Shown piece after piece: positions 14,554 to 21,192 of a stretch of DNA of 24,802 bases. The number at the start of each line of letters is the position of its first letter. Within the stretch, counting starts at the first letter, position 1. A program made the position numbers and the translations under genes. The notes under the pieces were generated by a model that made no database searches, was not told the origin of the DNA, and saw nothing but the letters and a program-made list of their open reading frames with translations. This stretch comes from a virus, in IMG/VR virus record IMGVR_UViG_3300031884_000133, positions 1 through 24,802 of that record; one strand, written 5' to 3'.

Positions 14554-16818
14554 TCAGTTCAACAGCAAGATATTGTTAGGCGTGTAATCAGTCACGACCC
14601 AATTAGTCCCATTGGAAACCAAAGTGCAACGATCACCCGCAATAGCGTTCAAAATAGCCGTAGCAGCAGACCCGCCAGCAATAGGCACGACATTAGATGA
14701 TGCTGAAACCACAGTAAACGCTTGGTAGTTTTGGATGTTTAATACCCGACCAGAATAGCTAGAAGCCGTTGGAAGCGTCAATGTCAACGTGCCAGCATAG
14801 TTGTTAATCACCCAAATGTCAGTAGCCGCTACCGAATAAGTCGAGGCCGATACCGTTACAGGAGCCGAAACAGATTGCTTATTGTTAAAGGTGTTCCAAT
14901 CAGTTGACGTTAAATAGCCATTAACACTGGTCGTAGCAGCCGCCATACTGATAGCAGGTGTTGTGCTGCCTGACGATACAACAGGAGCAGTACCAGACAC
15001 CGAGGTCACATAAGTGCCTGCTGGCTGTTTATTGTTAAACGTATTCCAATCTGTGCTGCTTAGATAGCCGTTGGTGCTGGTTGTTGCCTGCGTGATACCA
15101 ATAGTCGGTGTCGTGCCGCCAGTAGACGTAATCGGAGCAGATACGCCAATTGAGGTAACAGGAGCAGTCCCGCTAGATGCCGCAGTCAATCGACCTTGAG
15201 CGTCAACTGTAAGAGAAGCGTAAGTGTAGCTACCAGCACTGACGGTCGTGTTGGCTAGGGCAATGGTTACTGCGCTGGAGCCGTTAAAAGACGTTCCAGA
15301 TAGTCCAGTACCAATAGTAAGGGCGTTGGTAGTGTTGGCGGTAATCGTTCCACTAGCACCCAAAGCAACAGAAACGCCATTGAACGTAACACTAGAGTTT
15401 GTAAGCTGGGAGTTCGAGATTCCACTTAGTATTCCCCCAAGCGTCAAAGAACCAGAGCTAGTCACCGTCCCTGTCAGGGTAATGCCATTCACCGAACCTG
15501 TGCCAGAAACGCTAGTAACCGTCCCGCCCGAGCCAGTAGCATTGATCGTAATCGCAGCCGAGCCATTGTAGGTCGTTCCTGTGCTGAAGCTGACACCAGT
15601 TCCAGCGGTCAGGTTAAACAGATTGCCACCAAGCGCAACGCCTGAAATAGTCGAGTTTGTAAGCTGGCTGTTACCAATGCCCGACAAAGTGCCGCCAAGG
15701 GTCAAGCTGCCCGAACTGGTGACAGTGCCAGTTAAAGTAATGCCGTTAACAGTGCCAGTGCCGCTAACCGAGGTGACTGTTCCTGTGTAATCAGTTCCCC
15801 AAGTAGGCACACCGCCAACCTGACGAATGATTTGCCCATTAGAGCCAGCAGCTAAAAATGTAGTCGTGTTAGTGGCTGATTGATAGGGAATCGAGCCAGT
15901 AGCGCCGCCCAACAGATTCGTTGCGTTTGTTGCGTTTGTTACCGCAGTTGACCCAATAGCAGAAACAATCTGCGAGCCAGTAGCAGCACTAATCGCAGTC
16001 CCATTACCGTATAAAACGCCAGTAATTGAAGTGGATAGCGTTAAAGCAGGCGTAGTGCCACCGCTTGAAGTGCCAGCAAAACCATTAGCCGAGACAACAG
16101 AAATGCTAGTGATTGTGCCGCCCGACCCTGTTGCGCTCAATGTGCCAGCCGAAAAGGTAACACCAGACCCAATCGTGACGTTAGAAAAGCCGCCAGCGCC
16201 ATTACCGTAAAGGATAGACGTGCCAGAGGTGGCAGGAGCGTAATCAGTGCCAGACACCGCTGCGCTAATAGCCGTTCCATTGCCTTTTAGGATGCCTGTA
16301 ACAGTCGTATTCAGCGTTAAAACTGGATTCAATCCACCAGAAGAAGTACCAGCAAACCCATTGCTAGAAGCAATAGAAATGGTTTGCACGTCAGTAGATG
16401 CGAGAGTACCGCCAGTAAATGTGAGGCCAGTGCCAACAGTGACATTAGAGAATCCCCCTGCACCATTGCCATACAAAATTGAAGTGCCTGAAGTGGGCGG
16501 CGCATAGTCAACACCAGCAACAGCCGCCAGCAAAGCAGTCCCATTGCCCTTAACCATGCCCGAGACAGTGGTTTTTAGGGTCAATGTAGCCGCATTATTA
16601 GCGACCAATACATCGCCAGCAAAACCATTGTTAGAGCTAATGTTTAAGCTGGTAATAACAACTTGCTGGAGTTGCGTCAGGTTTAACGCTGGAGTAGCTT
16701 GTCCGCCAGTGCGTTGATACACCTGATTCAAAAACATGAACCAAGGCGTACTAATCTGTCCAGCAGGCGTGTTAAATGCCGTTAGGCTTGTCGGTAAGTT
16801 TGATGCAAGATTGCTCAT
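14554..16818 (-). CDS. Repeat-rich fibre or tail-needle-like protein
   Basis: This 754-aa Gly/Ser/Thr-rich protein occupies the slot of P22 gene 26 (tail needle) but is over three times longer. The N-terminus (MSNLASNLPTSLTAFNTP, then TPWFMFLNQVYQRTGGQ) looks like a phage attachment segment. Residues about 60-280 hold repeated 89-91-residue units with GTSILYGNGAGGFSNV, and 346-476 hold two 87-residue units with VNGITLTGTVTSSGSLTLGG. Residues 584-648 hold two units with NGYLSSTDWNTFNNKQ. The C-terminus (RVLNIQNYQAFTVVSAS ... GDRCTLVSNGTNWVVTDY) is a compact tip domain. It is probably a trimeric beta-rich fibre closing or decorating the tail tip. The start overlaps the upstream stop (ATGA). The needle role is from position only. 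Confidence 0.7.
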   Translation of the reverse strand: MSNLASNLPTSLTAFNTPAGQISTPWFMFLNQVYQRTGGQATPALNLTQLQQVVITSLNISSNNGFAGDVLVANNAATLTLKTTVSGMVKGNGTALLAAVAGVDYAPPTSGTSILYGNGAGGFSNVTVGTGLTFTGGTLASTDVQTISIASSNGFAGTSSGGLNPVLTLNTTVTGILKGNGTAISAAVSGTDYAPATSGTSILYGNGAGGFSNVTIGSGVTFSAGTLSATGSGGTITSISVVSANGFAGTSSGGTTPALTLSTSITGVLYGNGTAISAATGSQIVSAIGSTAVTNATNATNLLGGATGSIPYQSATNTTTFLAAGSNGQIIRQVGGVPTWGTDYTGTVTSVSGTGTVNGITLTGTVTSSGSLTLGGTLSGIGNSQLTNSTISGVALGGNLFNLTAGTGVSFSTGTTYNGSAAITINATGSGGTVTSVSGTGSVNGITLTGTVTSSGSLTLGGILSGISNSQLTNSSVTFNGVSVALGASGTITANTTNALTIGTGLSGTSFNGSSAVTIALANTTVSAGSYTYASLTVDAQGRLTAASSGTAPVTSIGVSAPITSTGGTTPTIGITQATTSTNGYLSSTDWNTFNNKQPAGTYVTSVSGTAPVVSSGSTTPAISMAAATTSVNGYLTSTDWNTFNNKQSVSAPVTVSASTYSVAATDIWVINNYAGTLTLTLPTASSYSGRVLNIQNYQAFTVVSASSNVVPIAGGSAATAILNAIAGDRCTLVSNGTNWVVTDYTPNNILLLN
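14875..15069 (-). repeat. 50-aa spaced repeat with NGYL(S/T)STDWNTFNNKQ
   Basis: Residues 584-598 and 634-648 of the fibre/needle protein share this motif 50 residues apart. The string occurs widely in phage fibres as I recall, suggesting an exchangeable module near the C-terminal tip. Confidence 0.75.
15391..15783 (-). repeat. 87-aa tandem repeat in the fibre/needle gene
   Basis: Residues 346-389 and 433-476 of the fibre/needle protein repeat VTSVSGTG(T/S)VNGITLTGTV, then SSGSLTLGG(T/I)LSGI(G/S)NSQLTNS. The DNA copies again differ mainly at third codon positions. Confidence 0.75.
15979..16641 (-). repeat. 89-91-aa tandem repeats in the fibre/needle gene
   Basis: Two full units and a partial third unit carry NGFAGxxxxG...TTVxG(I/M)xKGNGTA, then the GTSILYGNGAGGFSNVT block. 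Comparison of the two GTSILYGNGAGGF blocks shows identical amino acids but many third-codon-position differences, so the units are old duplicates kept by selection on protein, not recent DNA copies. The expected product is a repeating beta-strand shaft. Confidence 0.75.
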
Positions 16819-18245
16819 TTGTGATTAGGCGCTGCATCAATAAAAGCACCAGACAAAGCAGTCTTAACAGGTGTGCTCCAGAATATCTCAAACACACGGT
16901 CACGAGCCATACCTAAGCGCCACCAAGAAATCGAGGTTAAATATTGCCCCTCAATCCCTAAGTTTTGCCCGACAGGGTTTCCATAAGACTTGCCCCGATC
17001 ATCAGACCATTGCAAATAGACCGTCACAGGCTGGTTGTTATCACCGTTGCCTGATTCCATCTCAGCAATAAACTGCTTGTAGCGAATACGATCAGAATTA
17101 TCGTCTTCAGAGTGGTAAAAGCCCCGCACTCTGCTAATTGGTTGACCGTTGTCTGTGTAGTTGTTTTGGTCAATAGCGTATAGATTGCCGCTTTGCCAAT
17201 CGCCAACGACTAAGGTGTTGTAAGCAAAACAGAAGCAGTTAGACAAATGGCGGTTCAATTGACCATTTGAATCCAAATACATCCATTCGTTCCACTGACC
17301 ATTAGACAGGTCATAGACCCAAGTCTTATTAGCAGTCGGGAATGTCAGCACATAAAAGAAATGCCCATTGATCTGATAGGTGTAGCCAATAGCATCAGAC
17401 AGCGTAGCGTAGCCTTGCATCTCTTGGTCAATAGCAAACGTGCTGATTTGCACCGCAGCAAAGCCTTGAGAACGGCAGACAAACGCTTGACCTTGAGCAG
17501 ACTGAGCCAACCAATAACATTCACCGTCCATTTGAGCGATGGAGTTGGTAGCCGCACATCCGTATTGCATGAACGACCCTGGCATTTCCTGAAATGGAAA
17601 ATTAGCGTTGCCAGCGTTGTACCAAACTTCAGTCGTTACTTCACCAAATAGATAAATGAACCTACGAGAAACGCCAATACCGACCAGATTGTCGGAATAT
17701 CCAGACTTGGAAGCGTAGTAAGTAGGGTCAAATGTAGTCGAGTTATCAAGAGAGGAATACCACTGATTAGTGCCAGGACGATTGCAAATGAAATAACCGT
17801 CTAGGTAGTTGGCTTGATTAGAGCCATAAAAGGCGCTTGTCGTCCCATCATTAGGGACATTGCTCAAAGTATTGTCAGAAAGTTTGATCTGGTATCCAGC
17901 AGAAGTACCGTCAACCAGCAAAACATAAGCATCATTGTCAACCATGCTGACTGTGCCAGTTGAACTAGCAATAGTCCCGATTGACGTGCAGACCCATGAT
18001 GAGCTAATTTGATAAACAGTGTTAGCGCAAACACCATAAAGCTGCCCATTGGAAGCCTGATACAAGCCCCGCCATTGGACATTGGATACAGACCCAAGCA
18101 AAGTTAGTCCAGGTGTCGGGTAATGCGTAAAAGGGAATACCGAACCGTCTGGATTCTTTTCCAAGAACAGGTTGATACACCTTTGAGCGCCAGCAATGAC
18201 GCTCTTTGTCTGGTAAGCGCCAGTTGCTAACGCTACTTTAGCCAT
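16815..18245 (-). CDS. Tail hub / DNA-stabilisation protein, P22 gp10-like
   Basis: The 476-aa protein has close to the P22 gp10 length. It starts MAKVALATGAYQTKSVIAGA with a segment (RCINLFLEKNPDG, TPGLTLLG) like the N-terminal part of packaged-DNA stabilisation proteins. A series of beta-propeller-like blades follows (QWRGLYQASNGQLYGVCANTV, GTVSMVDNDAYVLLVDGTSA, LVGIGVSRRFIYLFGEVTTE, WVYDLSNGQWNEWMYLDS). The C-terminal part from about 360 (RVRGFYHSEDDNSDRIRYKQ, VTVYLQWSDDRGKSYGNPV) matches the family's jelly-roll-like end. In P22, gp10 plugs onto gp4 below the portal and carries the spikes and needle. The ATG overlaps the gp4-like stop (TAATG), with GGGAG upstream. Confidence 0.8.
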   Translation of the reverse strand: MAKVALATGAYQTKSVIAGAQRCINLFLEKNPDGSVFPFTHYPTPGLTLLGSVSNVQWRGLYQASNGQLYGVCANTVYQISSSWVCTSIGTIASSTGTVSMVDNDAYVLLVDGTSAGYQIKLSDNTLSNVPNDGTTSAFYGSNQANYLDGYFICNRPGTNQWYSSLDNSTTFDPTYYASKSGYSDNLVGIGVSRRFIYLFGEVTTEVWYNAGNANFPFQEMPGSFMQYGCAATNSIAQMDGECYWLAQSAQGQAFVCRSQGFAAVQISTFAIDQEMQGYATLSDAIGYTYQINGHFFYVLTFPTANKTWVYDLSNGQWNEWMYLDSNGQLNRHLSNCFCFAYNTLVVGDWQSGNLYAIDQNNYTDNGQPISRVRGFYHSEDDNSDRIRYKQFIAEMESGNGDNNQPVTVYLQWSDDRGKSYGNPVGQNLGIEGQYLTSISWWRLGMARDRVFEIFWSTPVKTALSGAFIDAAPNHK

Positions 18246-18988
18246 TACCCTGCGCTCCCAACATAAAAGTCGCCATAGATGTTGTAAGCCCCTGATTTGC
18301 CCCGCAAAGCCGTTGGCATATGCAACAGAGGAATCTGTGAGTTAACTTCCTCAATGGCCCGCATAGAGGCTTCTGCATACCCTGTCAGCTCAGGCGTAAT
18401 CGGCAAGCCATACATAACGCAAATCCGGCGAGCCAAGTTCCAATGCAGTGCATCCAAGTATTCAGGAGGCAAAACGATCTGGTCGTTGATTTGCTGGAAC
18501 TGAGGCAATTGCACCATCACGCTCAGGAAAATCTGATATTGGCTGCTTGGCAAAGGCCAAACGTAAACATTGCCAACAGGGAAACCTGTATCGTAATAGA
18601 TATATTGCGGAAAAGCGTTTAAGTTTTTGATTGAGATGCGGTCATAATCTTCTTGCGCCCGCAAAACAGTCAAAGGATAGTCCACAGGCAAGGGAGTGCC
18701 TGAGTTCATCCGAAAGTAAGCGAATTCCAGCTTAACAGGTCGAGTAATGTTGAAGTCTTGACCTGGGCCAATCGTGTAAGACAGTTGACCAGTAGCTTGT
18801 TTGGAGATCGTAACCAACTCATAAACCATATAACGGCGGCGCTGCCACTGCGCCATCATCATATTAAGTTGGTTAAAACAGTCGTTAATGTCCTGTGCGA
18901 GAGGCGTTTGACCAACGCCAATCACGTTAGCCGTTTTCAGTGCTAGGCTGATTATGTCCGATGGTGTCGTCGGCAGAGGTTGAGTCAT
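18245..18988 (-). CDS. Tail accessory / head-completion protein, P22 gp4-like
   Basis: This 247-aa protein begins with helices typical of the gp4/head-tail connector family: TPSDIISLALKTANVIGVGQ, then AQDINDCFNQLNMMMAQWQR and MVYELVTI. A strand-rich middle follows (LSYTIGPGQDFNITRPVKLE, YIYYDTGFPVGNVYVWPLPS). The closing helix pair is LPPEYLDALHWNLARRICVM and the family-typical region up to about residue 215. It is longer than P22 gp4 (166 aa), through an extended middle and a C-terminal tail. It should bind the filled portal and seat the gp10-like hub. No peptidoglycan hydrolase motif is visible. ATG 18988 lies within the end of the AT-hook ORF. Confidence 0.85.
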   Translation of the reverse strand: MTQPLPTTPSDIISLALKTANVIGVGQTPLAQDINDCFNQLNMMMAQWQRRRYMVYELVTISKQATGQLSYTIGPGQDFNITRPVKLEFAYFRMNSGTPLPVDYPLTVLRAQEDYDRISIKNLNAFPQYIYYDTGFPVGNVYVWPLPSSQYQIFLSVMVQLPQFQQINDQIVLPPEYLDALHWNLARRICVMYGLPITPELTGYAEASMRAIEEVNSQIPLLHMPTALRGKSGAYNIYGDFYVGSAG

Positions 18989-19151
18989 TCTTTGGCCTGC
19001 CTCTCTTTGGCTTAGTTAGCTCGATTTCTTCTTCCTTAGTGTTTACTACAACCGACTGTCCATCGGTCGTAGTAATCCACTTAGGATACTCAATGAAGGT
19101 ATATACAGGGACAACGAGCTTGCCCCTGTAATATGTCTCCAGTTTAGACAA
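18927..19151 (-). CDS. Small AT-hook-like protein, non-ATG start
   Basis: The frame between coat and gp4-like genes has no ATG. TTG 19151 (74 aa) or TTG 19160 (77 aa) are the plausible starts, both inside the end of the coat gene, and neither has a Shine-Dalgarno. Residues 10-45 look like a small strand-rich domain (LVVPVYTFIEYPKWITTTD). The end holds TKPKRGRPKND, with the R-G-R-P core of an AT-hook, then a disordered polar tail. The last 62 bases overlap the gp4-like gene. A minor-groove DNA-binding role is possible from the motif; what it would do in a virion operon is unknown. The start remains uncertain. Confidence 0.5.
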   Translation of the reverse strand: MSKLETYYRGKLVVPVYTFIEYPKWITTTDGQSVVVNTKEEEIELTKPKRGRPKNDSTSADDTIGHNQPSTENG

Positions 19152-20346
19152 TGTCAGCAACCACAGCCGACCATTCGGGACGAATAGCAGCGTAGCCGTA
19201 CAAAATGTCCAAACGAGTAATCAAGGAGTCAGACATAACGTCATAAGCCTCGATCATACGCAAGGAGATACCGTCAAAGTTGGCACGAGCGGCTTGCACC
19301 ACACCAGCAGTAGGCATTTCCAAGTCAGCAGTCGCCAAAGTAAACGCTTCAGGATAGTAAGCGATATTTTGACGATACTGGCTAGAAGCAGGCATCACCA
19401 AGCTGATAGCAGCACTGTTAGCAGGAGAAGCAGTAACAGTATTGAAAGCAGCAGGAGCAGGGACGATTGCGGGATAGATTGGGATGCTGGTAGCGCCAGA
19501 GGCTACGTTAGCAGTCACAACGAATTGACGCAATTGGCCTTGTGAAGCGCCTGTCAAACGGTTGATAGCGTAAACGCCAGCAATCGTAATAACGTCACCT
19601 TGGTTCAAAGTACCAGTGATAGCGTTAACAGTCAAGGTAGAGCCAGTTTGACCCGAACCATTCACAGTACCAGCACTGAAAGAGCCGACAGTGTGAACTT
19701 GGGTGGTTTGGTCATACATCCAGTCAAAGCCCAAAGTGTCTTTGGAGATGATGCCAGTTTCGTACTGCTCGGAGATGCGAACTTGAGGGTTAAACAAGCC
19801 AGCCAGTGAAGACACGGTGCGAGCTTGAGTAACAGGGTCAAGAATGATCTTACGATCAGAGCGAGGAGCCAAGTTTTGGTCGAGAGCCGAGCCAGCGGTC
19901 AGCCAAGTTGTAGCGTTGGGGCTAGACAGGGTAGAACCAGACAGGTTAGCAACGATGTTAGCGGATTGACCAGCCACATTCATCAAGTCAGCGGCAACAT
20001 AAGCAGCCAAACGATTCACGGCAGGAGCCAAGATACGTTCGCTGAAGTCGTCCAAAGACAAGGTTTTCTCAGCAGTGCCGAACGAAACAGGCACGTTGGC
20101 TTGTGTTGCCACAGTCAGCGTAGTGTTTTGTTCGTTAGTGCCTTGAGGAGTAATGGCAGGGCCAGTGCTAACGGTGTAATCGTTAGGGAGGCGAATCCGC
20201 AAAGCTGAACCAATTTTTGCACCAGTGCGAGCAAACTGGTCATCATATTGGCGGCTAACGGTACGGAGGAAAGCATTAGATTGAGTAAACAGACGCACCG
20301 CTTCATTGGTGATCTGGTTAATCGTCAAAAGCGAATTCGTGGTCAT
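19144..20346 (-). CDS. Major capsid (coat) protein, P22 gp5-like
   Basis: From ATG 20346 the protein has 400 aa; an upstream in-frame TTG at 20364 is rejected because AAAGGAG (20355-20361) lies exactly eight bases before the ATG. The N-terminal half has the HK97-type coat character seen in P22 gp5-related proteins (SALRIRLPNDYTV, then ANVPVSFGTAEKTLSLDDFS and helices APAVNRLAAYVAADLM). An inserted strand-rich domain at about 223-320 (TLTVNAITGTLNQGDVITIA, QFVVTANVASGATSIPIYPA) corresponds to the P22 I-domain. The end (LRMIEAYDVMSDSLITRLDI, then YGYAAIRPEWSAVVADIV) matches the C-terminal coat helix and strand. It is preceded by the only sizeable intergenic gap and a promoter candidate. Confidence 0.9.
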   Translation of the reverse strand: MTTNSLLTINQITNEAVRLFTQSNAFLRTVSRQYDDQFARTGAKIGSALRIRLPNDYTVSTGPAITPQGTNEQNTTLTVATQANVPVSFGTAEKTLSLDDFSERILAPAVNRLAAYVAADLMNVAGQSANIVANLSGSTLSSPNATTWLTAGSALDQNLAPRSDRKIILDPVTQARTVSSLAGLFNPQVRISEQYETGIISKDTLGFDWMYDQTTQVHTVGSFSAGTVNGSGQTGSTLTVNAITGTLNQGDVITIAGVYAINRLTGASQGQLRQFVVTANVASGATSIPIYPAIVPAPAAFNTVTASPANSAAISLVMPASSQYRQNIAYYPEAFTLATADLEMPTAGVVQAARANFDGISLRMIEAYDVMSDSLITRLDILYGYAAIRPEWSAVVADIV

Positions 20347-20354
20347 GAACTCTG

Positions 20355-20361
20355 CTCCTTT
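20355..20361 (-). promoter_or_regulatory. Strong Shine-Dalgarno of the coat gene (AAAGGAG)
   Basis: On the minus strand AAAGGAG lies eight bases before ATG 20346. It is the best ribosome site seen in the window, as expected for the most abundant virion protein, and it decides the coat start against the TTG at 20364. Confidence 0.8.
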
Positions 20362-20470
20362 CAAATAAAAGATAAAGAATAAAAGAAACCTACTTTTACC
20401 CCTCGGCCTTCAGGAGTCAATCATTTCACGGCCCGAAACAGCTTTTTACGGTGGCTTAAACCTAATGCTT

Positions 20471-20499
20471 ATTCTATACCTGATTTTTTACTTAATCAA
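20471..20499 (-). promoter_or_regulatory. Sigma-70-like promoter ahead of the coat gene
   Basis: On the minus strand TTGATT (20494-20499) and TAGAAT (20471-20476) are separated by exactly 17 bases. The -35 box overlaps the stop codon of the scaffold gene. Transcripts would start near 20464 and run through a leader of about 115 bases (with an A/T-rich stretch) into coat and the downstream tail genes. This is the only intergenic gap of more than about 30 bases in the late region, which supports it. The match is by eye and untested. Confidence 0.45.
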
Positions 20500-21185
20500 C
20501 GCTTTTTGCGAGCATTAGCTTTACGCCATTCCATCCAAGCAACTGTATCGCTCATTGGAGGCTCTGCACCGCCACTAGAACGGCTGCTAGAAGAACCATC
20601 CACATCAGCCACAGGAGCAGGCGCTCGTGATTTTGTAGGGCTTAATTCTTTAGCGGCTTTGGTAGAAAGTTTTGTCAGCTCAATACCCATTTGCAAAGGC
20701 GACATATTCGCAATCTTTACAGCATCACCGACATTCTCAGACTTTCCAAGATAAACCAAAACCTTTTCAGGATTAGGAATCTCAGCCAAAGCCCGCAGAA
20801 AATCATTAGATTGCACACCAGCCATACTCAAATTAGAGATAGAACGGTCATAGTCCTCTCCAAATTCTTTCTTGGCAGTCTGCTCAATCGAGGTCATTTT
20901 CTCGACAAATTGGCGTTGCTCAAGCTCTTGACGGGCAATCTGTTGAGCCATTTTCATCACGTCTTCTTGAGGTGCTGCTGGCGCTGGCGCTTGCGAGAAC
21001 TGGTTTAGTTGAGCTTCCAAGGCGGCGGCTTTTTCGGCTGCGGTGCGCTTTTGCTCTGCCAATTCACCCATACGGCGGCGAGCCCATTCAGGCAGGTCGT
21101 GATAAGAGTTTTCTTTGGTTGTTTCAGGAGCAACTTCAGGGGTAGTCGTTGCTTCTTGGGTTTGTGCTTCGATTAGTTCGCTCAT
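20496..21185 (-). CDS. Scaffolding protein, P22 gp8-like position
   Basis: The 229-aa protein is highly charged, helical and low in aromatic residues. An acidic, disordered N-terminus (TQEATTTPEVAPETTKEN) is followed by WARRRMGELAEQKRTAAEKA. A Pro/Ala linker follows (about 65-73), then a coiled-coil core (VMKMAQQIARQELEQRQFVE, IEQTAKKEFGEDYDR, FLRALAEIPNPEKVLVYLG), a Ser-rich linker (GSSSSRSSGG) and a short basic end (WMEWRKANARKKR). A C-terminal basic helix that binds coat is characteristic of scaffolds such as P22 gp8. Its position between portal and coat is exactly right. GAGGA lies about seven bases before the ATG. Confidence 0.85.
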   Translation of the reverse strand: MSELIEAQTQEATTTPEVAPETTKENSYHDLPEWARRRMGELAEQKRTAAEKAAALEAQLNQFSQAPAPAAPQEDVMKMAQQIARQELEQRQFVEKMTSIEQTAKKEFGEDYDRSISNLSMAGVQSNDFLRALAEIPNPEKVLVYLGKSENVGDAVKIANMSPLQMGIELTKLSTKAAKELSPTKSRAPAPVADVDGSSSSRSSGGAEPPMSDTVAWMEWRKANARKKR

Positions 21186-21192
21186 TTTTTCC

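Noticed and set aside
15248-15571. Plus-strand ORF of 107 aa inside the fibre/needle gene
   Set aside because: Its Val/Pro/Glu-rich composition mirrors the Gly/Ser/Thr repeats of the opposite strand; no ribosome site or motif supports it.
20396-20450. Two CGGCC copies in the gap before coat, checked as hairpin or operator
   Set aside because: They are direct, not inverted, repeats of five bases and form no convincing stem.
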